From Mariniphaga sp041687215 (lineage in GTDB: Bacteria > Bacteroidota > Bacteroidia > Bacteroidales > Prolixibacteraceae): DNA of 64,000 nucleotides. The DNA is taken from positions 1 to 64,000 of the forward strand of contig NZ_JAWLCI010000016.1 of NCBI RefSeq assembly GCF_041687215.1. The letters run 5' to 3'. The notes under the pieces are model-generated. The model was not told the DNA's origin. It saw nothing but the letters and a program-made list of their open reading frames with translations, and did no database searches. Each line of letters opens with the position of its first letter. Position 1 is the first letter of the stretch. The translations under genes were made by a program, and so were the position numbers. Of the stretch, positions 9,037 through 17,825 are shown piece by piece.

Positions 9037-9879
9037 ATGAAAAAAATATTCTTTTTCTTCGTTTTTTTAATATCAGTTTTTATGGGAACTGCTCAGAATG
9101 AAAATACTATCCAGCTCCTCATCCGCGCTGACGACATTGGTTCGTTTCATGCGGCGAATGTGGGATGTATCGAATCGTACCAAAACGGAATTGCCCGTTC
9201 GGTGGAGCTGATGCCAACCTGTGCATGGTTTCCCGAGGCAGTGCAACTACTGAACGAAAATCCCGGTTACGATGTGGGCATTCATTTAACACTCACCAGC
9301 GAGTGGAGCAGTGTAAAGTGGCGCCCACTCACCCATTGCCTCGGTTTGGTTGATGCGGACGGTTATTTTTTTCCGATGGTGTGGAAAAATCCCAACTTTC
9401 CACCCGGTTCATCCATTTCCGAATCAGAATGGAAACTGGAGGAAATGGAACAAGAGCTACGTGCGCAGATTGAACTGTCACTAAAACATCTTCCGCACAT
9501 ATCACATCTTTCAAGCCACATGGGTTTTACCAGCCTCGACCCGAAAATTGGCGAGTTGGTAAACAGACTGGCCAAAGAATACGGGCTTGAAGTGAAAACT
9601 GAAGGGCTTCAAAGGTTTCAGGGATGGGGCAGGGATGTACCCATGGAACAGCGTATCGATAAATTTTGTGAAAACCTGAAAAAGCTTACGCCCGGCAAAT
9701 ACCTTTTTGTGGAGCATCCGGCAAAAGATACAGATGAGATGAAAACTGTGGGACATAAAGGTTACGAAAATGTTGGCCTCGATCGCGAATGGGTTACCCG
9801 GGTTTTTACCAGCGAAAAGGTGAAACAAACCATTAAGCAAAAGGGAATTCAACTCATTAGTTATAAAGATTTAAAGTAA
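9037..9879 (+). CDS. ChbG/YdjC family carbohydrate deacetylase, secreted
   Basis: A 280-residue product when started at the ATG at 9037. That start is preferred because it gives a clean signal peptide (MKKIFFFFVFLISVFMGTAQ), whereas the open frame further upstream runs through the palindrome and into the previous gene. The YdjC/ChbG fold is shown by LLIRADDIGSFHAAN (metal-binding DD), YDVGIHLTLTSEW (metal His) and SHLSSHMGF. Family members remove N- or O-acetyl groups from oligosaccharides such as diacetylchitobiose. The target here is probably an oligosaccharide released by the upstream hydrolases. It ends six bases before the SGNH gene. Confidence 0.8.
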   Translation: MKKIFFFFVFLISVFMGTAQNENTIQLLIRADDIGSFHAANVGCIESYQNGIARSVELMPTCAWFPEAVQLLNENPGYDVGIHLTLTSEWSSVKWRPLTHCLGLVDADGYFFPMVWKNPNFPPGSSISESEWKLEEMEQELRAQIELSLKHLPHISHLSSHMGFTSLDPKIGELVNRLAKEYGLEVKTEGLQRFQGWGRDVPMEQRIDKFCENLKKLTPGKYLFVEHPAKDTDEMKTVGHKGYENVGLDREWVTRVFTSEKVKQTIKQKGIQLISYKDLK

Positions 9880-9885
9880 AATAAA

Positions 9886-10542
9886 ATGAACGGCAAACTG
9901 TATTTTATAGCAATTACTTTCCTGTTTTTAGTTTATAACCTGAACGCCCAGGACCCCACCCGGTTTCAATCGCAGATTAAAGAACTTGTTCAAAAAGAAC
10001 ATCAGTTTGAGCCCGGTAAAAAACTGGCTCTTTTCACCGGAAGTTCCAGCGTGCTCATGTGGAAAGACGTAGCGGATTATTTCCCTGAATTCAATGTGAT
10101 TAACAACGGTTTTGGCGGTTCGCATTTCAGCGATTTGATTCATTATTACGAAAAACTGATTCCGAAATACAACCCGGACTACCTGTTTATTTACGAAGGC
10201 GACAATGACATTGCGAGTGATAAAAAGCCGGGGAAAATTTTGAAAGAAGCCAAATTGCTGGTTGATCGCATTCAGCGGGATTTGCCGGAAACCAAATTGG
10301 TGCTCATTTCGCCCAAACCCAGTGTAGCCCGCTGGCATCTGCGCAAAAACTACGAGAAGTTGAACAAAAAACTGGAAAGGTTGGCTAACAAAACAGATAA
10401 CCTGGAATATGCCGATGTTTGGAACGCCATGCTCGATGAAAACGGCCAGGTTTTTACCGATGTGTTTCTCGACGACAATCTTCACATGAACAAAAAAGGC
10501 TACGATATTTGGGGAAAAGTGATACAAGAGCATTTGGAATAA
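9886..10542 (+). CDS. Secreted SGNH/GDSL hydrolase
   Basis: A 218-residue protein with a signal peptide (about residues 1-21, ending LNAQ). The SGNH blocks are visible: block I FTGSSSVLMW (nucleophile Ser), block II VINNGFGGS (Gly), block III IYEGDNDIA (Asn) and block V DDNLHMNKKGYDIW (Asp and His). Such enzymes deacetylate or hydrolyse esters on glycans. It is the last gene of the + strand carbohydrate run and is followed by a hairpin-rich gap, so the operon probably ends here. Confidence 0.85.
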   Translation: MNGKLYFIAITFLFLVYNLNAQDPTRFQSQIKELVQKEHQFEPGKKLALFTGSSSVLMWKDVADYFPEFNVINNGFGGSHFSDLIHYYEKLIPKYNPDYLFIYEGDNDIASDKKPGKILKEAKLLVDRIQRDLPETKLVLISPKPSVARWHLRKNYEKLNKKLERLANKTDNLEYADVWNAMLDENGQVFTDVFLDDNLHMNKKGYDIWGKVIQEHLE

Positions 10543-10571
10543 AATTTCACAATATCCGTTCTTTTCGGGAT

Positions 10572-10612
10572 CGGCGATTTTCCCGAAGGGATCGCTTTGC
10601 GGGCAATCGCCG
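10572..10612. repeat. Hairpin-forming intergenic palindrome
   Basis: CGGCGATT at 10572-10579 pairs with AATCGCCG at 10605-10612, with a small inner CCCGAAGGG hairpin. A further short palindrome, GGTTCGGAAACC, follows near 10649-10660. It lies after the SGNH gene between convergent operons and has no T-run, so I call it an intergenic palindromic repeat rather than a terminator. Confidence 0.5.
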
Positions 10613-10670
10613 GATTCTACGCGGTATTTTTTGATCATTAAATCGGCGGTTCGGAAACCACCGCACCCAA

Positions 10671-10697
10671 AAAGCCGGCCCCTCACAGAACCGGCTT
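10671..10697 (-). terminator. Rho-independent terminator of the mutase operon
   Basis: Read on the - strand, AAGCCGG...CCGGCTT forms a 7-bp GC-rich stem with a 12-base loop followed by TTTTT. It lies about 70 bases downstream of the mutB stop codon. Confidence 0.7.
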
Positions 10698-10709
10698 CCC
10701 GTCTTATAT

Positions 10710-10754
10710 CTTTGTACTCCCTACTTTGTACTAATTTCTCCCTACTTTGTACTG
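10710..10754. repeat. Short tandem repeats CTTTGTACT
   Basis: CTTTGTACT occurs three times (10710, 10724 and 10745), twice preceded by CTCCCTA-like spacers. The array lies between the terminator and the mutB stop. It resembles the degenerate repeats beside the four-helix-bundle gene in the same operon. Confidence 0.6.
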
Positions 10755-10765
10755 ACTACTAAAAT

Positions 10766-12913
10766 CTAATTTTCTTTGTACGCCTCAATCAAAATCTCCA
10801 GTATTTTCTTTCCGGCGGCGGCCACGCTGGTTCCCGGGCCGAAAATGGCCACAGCGCCTGCGTCGTAAAGGTATTTGTAATCCTGTGCCGGAATTACTCC
10901 GCCTACGATAACCATGATGTCGTCGCGACCCAGTTTTTTCAGCTCTTCGATAACAGCAGGCACCAAAGTTTTGTGTCCTGCTGCCAGTGACGAAACACCC
11001 AGTACATGCACGTCGTTTTCAACAGCCTGTTTGGCTGCTTCTTCCGGAGTCTGGAAGAGCGGCCCCACATCCACATCGAAGCCGAGGTCGGCGTAGCCCG
11101 TGGCCACCACTTTGGCGCCGCGGTCGTGACCGTCCTGGCCCATTTTAGCTACCATGATGCGCGGCTGGCGACCTTGCATTTCGGCAAATTTTTGTGCCAG
11201 CTCCTGCGCCTCTTTAAACTCCGATTTATCTTTTGCTTCCGATTTATACACGCCTTCTATTGTTCTGATTACTGCTTTATATCGTCCTGCCACTTTTTCG
11301 CAGGCATCTGAAATCTCGCCCAAAGATGCACGTTTTTTTGCTGCATCAATCGCCAGTTCCAGTAAATTTCCTTTACCAGTTTCGGCGGTTTTGGTAATGG
11401 CTGCCAGTGCTGACTGAACTTCTTCCTCATTCCGTTCGGCACGCAGTTTTTTCAGTCGTTCAATCTGCGACAGGCGCACTGCCGTGTTGTCGATGTCGAG
11501 AATATCGATGGGGTCTTCCTTGTCGAGCCGGTATTTGTTGATTCCCACAATAGTTTGCGAACCTCCGTCTATTCTCCCCTGCGCGCGAGCCGCTGCTTCC
11601 TCAATACGCATTTTTGGCACACCGGTTTCGATGGCTTTGGACATTCCGCCCAGTTTTTCCACTTCCTGAATAAGTTCCCAGCCTTTTCGTGCCAACTCGT
11701 TTGTAAGTGATTCCACGTAGTACGAACCGGCCCACGGGTCGAGCGAACGGCAGATTTCTGTTTCCATTTGCAGGTGCAACTGCGTGTTGCGGGCAATTCG
11801 TGCCGAGAAATCGGTGGGCAGTGCAATGGCTTCGTCCAGCGCGTTGGTGTGCAAACTTTGAGTGTGGCCAAGCACAGCGGCCATCGCTTCAATGGCGGTG
11901 CGTCCCACGTTATTGAACGGGTCTTGTTCGGTGAGCGACCAGCCCGAGGTTTGCGAGTGCGTGCGCAGTGCCATCGACTTTTCATTTTTGGGGTTGAATT
12001 CCTTCACAATTTTCGCCCAGAGCATGCGTGCTGCGCGCATTTTGGCAATTTCCATAAAGTGATTCATACCAATGGCCCAGAAAAATGAGAGCCGAGGCGC
12101 AAATGCGTCGATGTCGAGGCCGGCTTTAATTCCAGTGCGCAGGTAATCCAGCCCGTCGGCCAGTGTGTAAGCCATCTCGATGTCGGCTGTGGCCCCGGCT
12201 TCCTGCATGTGGTAACCTGAAATGGAAATGGAATTGAACTTTGGCATGTGCCGCGAAGTGAACTCGAAAATGTCGGCAATGATTTTCATGGAGAACTCCG
12301 GCGGGTAAATGTAGGTGTTCCGCACCATAAATTCTTTCAGGATGTCGTTTTGAATGGTTCCCGAAAGCTGCTCCAGCGTAGCGCCCTGCTCAAGGCCGGT
12401 AACAATGTAAAAAGCCATAACGGGCAGCACGGCGCCGTTCATGGTCATGGAAACCGACATTTTATCCAGTGGAATTTCGTCGAACAGAATTTTCATGTCG
12501 AGGATGGAGTCGATGGCCACACCGGCTTTTCCCACGTCGCCCACCACGCGTGGGTGGTCGGAGTCGTAACCGCGGTGGGTAGCCAGGTCGAATGCAACCG
12601 ACAGCCCTTTCTGACCGGCAGCCAGGTTCCGGCGGTAAAACGCGTTCGATTCCTCAGCGGTTGAAAAACCTGCATACTGGCGGATGGTCCACGGGCGCAT
12701 GGCGAACATGGCCGAGTAGGGCCCGCGCAGAAACGGCGGCACTCCGGCAGCATAATCCAGGTGTTCCAAACCTTCCAAATTTTCTTTGGTGTAAACCGGT
12801 TTTACCGGAATCTGCTCCGGGGTCAGCCAGTTCTTTGCATTGTCTGTGACACTTCCGGAAGTTTGTTTTGCCCGGAAGTCTTTTATGTTGATGTTTTTGA
12901 AATCAGGTGTCAT
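10766..12913 (-). CDS. mutB: Methylmalonyl-CoA mutase large (B12-binding) subunit
   Basis: A 715-residue subunit that, with adenosylcobalamin, interconverts succinyl-CoA and (R)-methylmalonyl-CoA in propionate metabolism in the cytoplasm. The N-terminal TIM barrel includes GPYSAMFAMRPWTIRQYAGF and THRGYDSDHPRV. The C-terminal cobalamin domain has the base-off ligand motif DGHDRG with H596. I start at the ATG at 12913 (MTPDFKNINIKDF), because the 17 residues added by an upstream ATG come from the repeat tract before it. The partner mutA is upstream, separated by a four-helix-bundle gene and repeats. The length is normal for the family. Confidence 0.96.
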   Translation of the reverse strand: MTPDFKNINIKDFRAKQTSGSVTDNAKNWLTPEQIPVKPVYTKENLEGLEHLDYAAGVPPFLRGPYSAMFAMRPWTIRQYAGFSTAEESNAFYRRNLAAGQKGLSVAFDLATHRGYDSDHPRVVGDVGKAGVAIDSILDMKILFDEIPLDKMSVSMTMNGAVLPVMAFYIVTGLEQGATLEQLSGTIQNDILKEFMVRNTYIYPPEFSMKIIADIFEFTSRHMPKFNSISISGYHMQEAGATADIEMAYTLADGLDYLRTGIKAGLDIDAFAPRLSFFWAIGMNHFMEIAKMRAARMLWAKIVKEFNPKNEKSMALRTHSQTSGWSLTEQDPFNNVGRTAIEAMAAVLGHTQSLHTNALDEAIALPTDFSARIARNTQLHLQMETEICRSLDPWAGSYYVESLTNELARKGWELIQEVEKLGGMSKAIETGVPKMRIEEAAARAQGRIDGGSQTIVGINKYRLDKEDPIDILDIDNTAVRLSQIERLKKLRAERNEEEVQSALAAITKTAETGKGNLLELAIDAAKKRASLGEISDACEKVAGRYKAVIRTIEGVYKSEAKDKSEFKEAQELAQKFAEMQGRQPRIMVAKMGQDGHDRGAKVVATGYADLGFDVDVGPLFQTPEEAAKQAVENDVHVLGVSSLAAGHKTLVPAVIEELKKLGRDDIMVIVGGVIPAQDYKYLYDAGAVAIFGPGTSVAAAGKKILEILIEAYKEN

Positions 12914-12929
12914 TTTTTTAGTATTAAGA

Positions 12930-12988
12930 TTTTTAGTATCAAGTATCAAGATGAAGAGTATCAAGTATCAAGACTAAGAATCAGGTAT
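12930..12988. repeat. Degenerate direct repeats AGTATCAAGTATCAAGA
   Basis: AGTATCAAGTATCAAGA occurs twice in direct orientation, followed by a weaker GAATCAGGTATTGA copy, between mutB and the four-helix-bundle gene. Related copies lie on the other side of that gene at 13353-13410. Confidence 0.7.
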
Positions 12989-13334
12989 TGATATGATTTT
13001 TAAAGTGATAAAGCATCTTCTGAATTTCCTGAATTTTTTCAAGATAGATATCCATTTTTTCTTCTGAATAGTATTCTAAATCGTATCCCACATAAATCAA
13101 AGATTCAAGTTCGTAAGATGAACCGGTTGCAATATCAATGAATCTGGAGAAATCTTTATCTGTTCCCCTGCCAGCACCTTCTGCAATATTGGAAGGAATC
13201 GAAATAGCAGCCCGTCTCATCTGAGTAGTCAAAACAAATAGTTCCTCTTTAGGAAATTTTCTGGTAAGAATATAAATGTCTTTTACAAATTTTCTTCCTT
13301 TTTGCCAGATTTTCAATTCTTTGAAGTTATGCAT
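12981..13334 (-). CDS. Four helix bundle protein (23S rRNA IVP-like family)
   Basis: A 117-residue protein of the TIGR02436-type four-helix-bundle family, recognised by FKELKIWQKGRKFVKDIY, FVLTTQMRRAAISIPSNIAEG and the following long helices. Members are found as intervening-sequence proteins in 23S rRNA genes, as diversity-element accessory proteins and as free-standing genes of unknown function. Here it lies between mutA and mutB in the same orientation and is bordered on both sides by TATCAAGTATC-like repeats. This suggests it was inserted into a once-contiguous mutase operon. A link to mutase function is unlikely. Confidence 0.9.
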   Translation of the reverse strand: MHNFKELKIWQKGRKFVKDIYILTRKFPKEELFVLTTQMRRAAISIPSNIAEGAGRGTDKDFSRFIDIATGSSYELESLIYVGYDLEYYSEEKMDIYLEKIQEIQKMLYHFKNHINT

Positions 13335-13349
13335 GGTATTTTGTTTTAA

Positions 13350-13472
13350 AATTAGTATCGAGAAATTTAGTATCAGGTATCAGGACTATTAGTATCAAGT
13401 ATCGGGACTTTGTTTTGTGTCTCATTGTCTTGCTACTTGTGTCTCCCCATCTTGTGTCTATTTATCTTGCAT
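13350..13472. repeat. Degenerate direct repeats upstream of the four-helix-bundle gene
   Basis: The stretch holds TTAGTATCGAG, TTAGTATCAGGTATCAGGAC and TTAGTATCAAGTATCGGGAC, then a second family, CTTGTGTCTC / CTTGTGTCTA / CTTGCATCTA. It fills the space between the four-helix-bundle start and the mutA stop. It mirrors the repeats at 12930-12988. Confidence 0.7.
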
Positions 13473-15338
13473 CTATTTAATTCCCAGCTTTATTTGATAC
13501 GCTTTTAATTCCTCCAAAATATTACTCTTCATGTGAATGAAGTTGGTAATTCCTTTGGCTTCCAGTTCCGGTTTGCATTCGGGAGCACCGGCAACTACCA
13601 GAATTTCTTTTTCCAGCAGTTGGCCTACCTGTGGCGCCAGTTCTGCGTATTCTTCGTCGGAGCTGCATAAAACAACGATGTCAGCATTTTTTGCTTTGGC
13701 GGCTTCCACTCCGGTAATAACCGAATTGAACCCGTTGTTGTCAATCACTTCGAAACCGGCCACGGCAAAAAAGTTGGTACTGAATTGTGCGCGTGCTTTC
13801 CTGAACGTGAGATTTCCCATGGGCAGCATAAATGCGACGGGGCGTTTGTTGTTTTTTGCGTGCACATCGGTTTTGTAACGTAGCGCTTCAAACGGTTGTG
13901 CAGCGCGGTAAGGTTTTAATGTTTCCACTTCTGCATCTTTTTCGGTGAGGTCGCTGGCCTGGAAAACCCATTCCGGGAATTCTTCTTTGGCCGTTTCCGA
14001 AAAATTTGGAAACTGATTTACACCCAGCAGGTTTTCACGGCGAAGCGCCACGTTGGTGTCCCGTTTGGCAGCCATCGTTTTAATTTCATTCTGAATGAAT
14101 CCGTCTTTAAAAGCCTGTACAAAACCGCCTTTGTCCTGCACCTGAAGGAATAAGCTCCAGGCATGTTCTGCCAGCGAAGCAGTGAGGTTCTCAATGTAAT
14201 AAGAACCGGCGCCGGGGTCGGCAATTTTATCGAGGTGCGCCTCTTCTTTCAGCAAAATTTGCTGGTTGCGGGCAATACGCTCCGAAAATTCGGTGGTGTC
14301 GCCAAAGATGGCATTGAACGGCAGTACAGTAATGGAATCGGCGCCTCCCAGCACAGCCGACATGGCTTCGGTTTGGGTACGCAGCATGTTCACGTAAGGA
14401 TCGTAAAAAGTTTTATTGTAAGTGTTGGTTTCGCAGTGGGCAATCAGTTTGGCCGATTCGTCGCTCTTCGGGTCGAATGCTTTTACAATCTGCGCCCAAA
14501 GCAAACGGGCCGCCCGCAGTTTTGCAATTTCCATAAAATAGTTGTTGCCAATGCCAAAGTTAAATTTGATATTTTGGGCCACTTCATCGGTGCTCAAGCC
14601 GGCTTCGGAGAGTTTTGTAAGGTATTCCACGCCCTGCCCAAGTGCAAAGGCCAGTTCCTGAACGATGGAAGCACCGCTGTTGGCAAAAAACTTCCCGTGA
14701 ACGCCAATCACCCTGAAATAAGGCAATTCAGCCGTTTTTTGAATCGCTTCTTTCAACTCATCGAATGCGTCCGGGTTCAGTTTGCCTTTCAGCACAAACG
14801 AACCAACGGGGTCGAGCGGCGCTGAACCGATGATTTTGGTTTTGTCTTCGTTTCCTGCCAAAACATATTCAGCAAACGGCAGGGCGCAGTTGCAGTTGTC
14901 GCACGGACAAACAAAATTGATTTCGGCAGCTTCCAGACAAATGTCTTTTAAAAGCACAGCCAAATCATCTTTCGTAACTTTGGTATTGCAATCGAAATAA
15001 AACCCAAGCGAATTGACTCCTTTGCCCAGGATGGTCAGTGCTTTTTTGTTGGCTTCAGCAAAATCTTTTACAAAAATATCCTGCCGGATGAACCAGTCGT
15101 TGCCGGTTTTTTTGTTGCCGCGCACAAACGGAAATTCTCCGGGAATTGTATTCAGGTAATCGAGTCCTTCGAGGTTTTCGCGGCGGTAGTATGGACGAAC
15201 ATTAATTCCTTCGTAGGTTCTCCAAACAAGCGCCCTTTCATAATCTTTGCCTTTTAAATCGGCATTTATTTTGGCTTCCCACGCTTCGGTTGAAACAGGT
15301 GGAAAATCAGTAAAAAGTTTTTCTTCTTTTTCTGCCAT
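13473..15338 (-). CDS. mutA: Methylmalonyl-CoA mutase small subunit
   Basis: A 621-residue subunit, starting at the ATG at 15338 (MAEKEEKLFTDFPPVS). It has the mutase barrel (RRENLEGLDYLNTIPGEFPFVRG) and a C-terminal domain shaped like the cobalamin domain. The DxHxxG cobalamin ligand motif is absent there (the region reads NLTFRKARAQF), as is normal for the non-catalytic MutA subunit of heterodimeric mutases. It pairs with MutB. The intervening four-helix-bundle gene and repeats separate the two by about 560 bases. Confidence 0.94.
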   Translation of the reverse strand: MAEKEEKLFTDFPPVSTEAWEAKINADLKGKDYERALVWRTYEGINVRPYYRRENLEGLDYLNTIPGEFPFVRGNKKTGNDWFIRQDIFVKDFAEANKKALTILGKGVNSLGFYFDCNTKVTKDDLAVLLKDICLEAAEINFVCPCDNCNCALPFAEYVLAGNEDKTKIIGSAPLDPVGSFVLKGKLNPDAFDELKEAIQKTAELPYFRVIGVHGKFFANSGASIVQELAFALGQGVEYLTKLSEAGLSTDEVAQNIKFNFGIGNNYFMEIAKLRAARLLWAQIVKAFDPKSDESAKLIAHCETNTYNKTFYDPYVNMLRTQTEAMSAVLGGADSITVLPFNAIFGDTTEFSERIARNQQILLKEEAHLDKIADPGAGSYYIENLTASLAEHAWSLFLQVQDKGGFVQAFKDGFIQNEIKTMAAKRDTNVALRRENLLGVNQFPNFSETAKEEFPEWVFQASDLTEKDAEVETLKPYRAAQPFEALRYKTDVHAKNNKRPVAFMLPMGNLTFRKARAQFSTNFFAVAGFEVIDNNGFNSVITGVEAAKAKNADIVVLCSSDEEYAELAPQVGQLLEKEILVVAGAPECKPELEAKGITNFIHMKSNILEELKAYQIKLGIK

Positions 15339-15365
15339 GTTGAAAATTGTTTTAAAATCGGGGGG

Positions 15366-15373
15366 CAAAATTA
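15366..15373 (-). promoter_or_regulatory. Candidate -7 element for mutA (TAATTTTG)
   Basis: On the - strand TAATTTTG matches TAnnTTTG and lies 27 bases before the mutA start. A -33 TTG is not evident, so this is tentative. Confidence 0.35.
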
Positions 15374-15704
15374 GCCGATTTAAAAGATTGAACCTTAGAA
15401 ATCAGCCGGTTTTTAAGGAATGTTAAGAAAAATCATGTTTTCAGTGTGGATATTTAAAGTTATTCTTACCTGAAAACGGATTGTTTTTTTTGTTCCGGAT
15501 GAATAAAGTTTATATGATTCTCCTACCGCAAATTGTGCAATCATTCAATGATTTTTACAACTTTCTCGCAGATTTGACTTCGTCGATTTTCAATTCGCAG
15601 ATAAACACTGATTTTTATGGCTTTCTGCGAAAATCAGCGCAGTCCCAGCCTGCGTATGGCAGGAGCGGCAGATATACATTCCAGGTTTTAATACAGATAT
15701 TTAT
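15374..15704. other. Gene-free stretch with a short hairpin
   Basis: I find no credible gene here. The stretch contains CTGATTTT (15608-15615) and AAAATCAG (15630-15637) as hairpin arms around TTTCTGCG, in the style of the dispersed GCAGAAA/ATCTGCG intergenic repeats common in bacteria. The open frame across 15481-15732 shows no protein-like composition. Confidence 0.5.
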
Positions 15705-15939
15705 AAACCTTATTTCTAATCCTAAACCTTAGTAACCAGTCAGTTACCGACAAACCTGACCTTATTGCCTTATTTTAGAACTGATTAAAAAGGTAAATAC
15801 AAATCAAATTATTTTCAGCCGGGAATGGTTGAAACTGATGCTTGGCATTACCGAACAGAAATTGCTCAATAAGGTAATAAGGTTTTGATATAGGGGGGTT
15901 TCGGCAGGTTACCAAGGTTAATTTCTGGAAATAAGGTTT
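15705..15939. repeat. AAGGTAATAAGG palindromic element, inside-out copy
   Basis: Arms in order: AAACCTTATTT (15705-15715), AACCTTAGT (15725-15733) and ACCTTATTGCCTTATT (15759-15774). After a loop come AATAAGGTAATAAGGT (15868-15883), ACCAAGGTT (15911-15919) and AAATAAGGTTT (15929-15939). The same blocks occur in the elements at 28.1 kb and 30.1 kb, but there the long arms are outermost and here they are innermost. The rest of the gap, up to 16241, is AT-rich leader for the fasciclin gene without other features. Confidence 0.8.
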
Positions 15940-16241
15940 TTGTGTTTTAGATTTTTGTTTTTTCAAAATCGGGTTAAACTGGTTTTTTCCATTGGCATAG
16001 GTGTCTTCAGTTTCCCATTAAGTATTGAAGCGTCCAATCAATTGATATTAACAAATTTTAACTTTTATTTTAATTGCCAATAAATCAATATCATAAATCA
16101 TATTTTTCAGATTTTGTAAAATTAATTTCAAAAATAAATAAACAAAAATGCTGTTTAATTCTTTATGTAGTTGTGTTAAACAAGATGAAAACAAAAACAG
16201 TTCAGAAACAGAAAACAAATTGAAAATTAAAATTACAAATT

Positions 16242-17150
16242 ATGAAAACAAAATTGAAAATTATTCCGGCTTTAATGATTGCAGCAAGTTTACTCTTTAC
16301 AGCATGCAGCGACGACGAAACTCCGGTAATGGAGTCGAAGAACATTGTTGAAGTGGCTGCTGATGCCGGCAATTTCAGTATTCTGATTGAAGCAGCTCAG
16401 AAAGCAGGGCTTGCCGAATTTTTAAGCACCGAAAACAACCTGACGGTATTTGCACCAACAGATGACGCTTTTGCAGCTCTTTTGAGCGACCTCGGACTTT
16501 CGTCGCTTGATGATGTTCCGGTAGCTGATTTAACTCAGATTTTGACTTACCATGTAATTGGCGCTAAAGTGATGTCAACCGATTTAAGCACTGGCTACGT
16601 TCCCACACTGGCCAGTTTCAATGACAACAACATTTCAATGTATGTTGAAGTTGGTAACGGTGTTTCCATCAACGGCAGCGTTTCGGTAACCACAGCCGAT
16701 GTTGAGGCTGAAAACGGGGTAATTCACCTGGTGGACAAGGTGATTCTGCCACCGACTGTTGTGAACATTGCGCTGGTTAACGAAAACTTTACCACGCTGG
16801 TTCAGGCGGTTGTAAAAGCCGGTTTGGTTGATGCACTGAGTGCCGACGGACCATTTACCGTTTTTGCACCCACCAACGACGCGTTCGATGCACTGTTTGC
16901 ACAGCTTGGAATTTCAGGAATCGATGATTTAACCACCGAACAACTGATTCCGATTTTAACGTACCATGTGGTATCCGGAAATGTTGTTTCAACGGAACTT
17001 TCAAGCGGCGAAGTGGGCACACTGAACGGACAAAACCTATCGGTTGACCTGTCGGCCGGAGTGAAAATCAATGAAAGCGAAGTGATTGCTGCCGATATTC
17101 AAGGCTCAAACGGTGTCATTCACGTTATCGACCAGGTTTTGATTCCCTAA
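16242..17150 (+). CDS. Fasciclin (FAS1) lipoprotein with two FAS1 domains
   Basis: A 302-residue lipoprotein. The signal peptide ends in LLFTAC with the lipidated Cys at 22. It is followed by SDDE, which resembles the acidic lipoprotein export signal of Bacteroidetes, so surface exposure is likely. Two FAS1 domains follow (about residues 36-168 and 170-302), each with the conserved TVFAPT(D/N)DAF and TYHV(I/V) motifs. FAS1 proteins act in adhesion or matrix binding. Domain 2 is strikingly similar to the single domain of the next gene (KAGLVDALSA-GPFTVFAPTNDAF), showing a recent duplication. The neighbours share strand and spacing of about 60 bases. Confidence 0.92.
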   Translation: MKTKLKIIPALMIAASLLFTACSDDETPVMESKNIVEVAADAGNFSILIEAAQKAGLAEFLSTENNLTVFAPTDDAFAALLSDLGLSSLDDVPVADLTQILTYHVIGAKVMSTDLSTGYVPTLASFNDNNISMYVEVGNGVSINGSVSVTTADVEAENGVIHLVDKVILPPTVVNIALVNENFTTLVQAVVKAGLVDALSADGPFTVFAPTNDAFDALFAQLGISGIDDLTTEQLIPILTYHVVSGNVVSTELSSGEVGTLNGQNLSVDLSAGVKINESEVIAADIQGSNGVIHVIDQVLIP

Positions 17151-17208
17151 TACTTATTTGAATAAATTTTAAAATCGAAATAGTAATAATCAATTAAAAA
17201 TTCAGAAA

Positions 17209-17790
17209 ATGAAAACAAAAATGAGAAACATCGCAATGGCAGTAGCAATTACAGTTGGAGCAACTGCAGTAACTGCTTCAGAATTTAAAAATACAGAATT
17301 GGTATTGAATACCGCAGAAAAAACAATGGCTATGGAAAGCTGGATGCTGGATGCAGACCTTTTTGGCGCCGACGATTCGAAAAGTGCCAGCTCAACGGTA
17401 GTAGAAATTGCAGTGAGCAATCCCGATTTCTCCATTCTGGTGGAAGCTGTATCCAAAGCCGGTTTGGTTGATGCGCTGAGCGCCGAAGGTCCGTTTACGG
17501 TTTTTGCACCTACGAATGATGCGTTTAAAAGCCTGTTCAGCCAGTTGGGTGTTTCAGGTGTAAAAGACCTTACAGCAGAACAACTGACCCCGATTCTGAC
17601 CTACCACGTTGTTTCCGGAAAAGTAATGTCAACCGATTTATCGAATACTTCGGTGGCCACACTAAACGGGCAGAAAATCAAAATTGACCTTTCATCGGGA
17701 GTAAAAATTAACGAAAGCAAAGTGGTGGCTGCCGACATCGAAGGCAAAAACGGTGTCATTCATGTAATTGACAAAGTGTTGATTCCATAA
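17209..17790 (+). CDS. Single-domain fasciclin (FAS1) protein, secreted
   Basis: A 193-residue protein with a hydrophobic signal segment at about residues 6-24 (ending AVTAS) and no lipobox, so it should be periplasmic or secreted. After a spacer of about 45 residues comes one FAS1 domain (about residues 63-193) with GPFTVFAPTNDAF, LTYHVVSGKV and GVIHVIDKVLIP. It is close to domain 2 of the upstream lipoprotein. Most of the upstream open frame lacks a better start; ATG 17209 follows an AT-rich leader. Confidence 0.9.
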   Translation: MKTKMRNIAMAVAITVGATAVTASEFKNTELVLNTAEKTMAMESWMLDADLFGADDSKSASSTVVEIAVSNPDFSILVEAVSKAGLVDALSAEGPFTVFAPTNDAFKSLFSQLGVSGVKDLTAEQLTPILTYHVVSGKVMSTDLSNTSVATLNGQKIKIDLSSGVKINESKVVAADIEGKNGVIHVIDKVLIP

Positions 17791-17802
17791 AGCCCCACCT
17801 GA

Positions 17803-17819
17803 CCTCCCCAAAGGGGAGG
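17803..17819. repeat. CCTCCCC-AAA-GGGGAGG hairpin
   Basis: A perfect 7-bp GC-rich palindrome with a 3-base loop, 13 bases after the fasciclin stop. It may help terminate transcription, although a T-run is lacking. The sequence is a typical dispersed Bacteroidetes intergenic palindrome. Confidence 0.55.
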
Positions 17820-17825
17820 AAGAAG

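Noticed and set aside
10928..12990. Long antisense open frames over mutB, mutA and the TonB receptor
   Set aside because: They are shadows of GC-rich real genes in another frame; the products lack family features.
15481..15732. 83-residue open frame
   Set aside because: It crosses hairpin and palindromic repeats and has no protein-like composition or start context.
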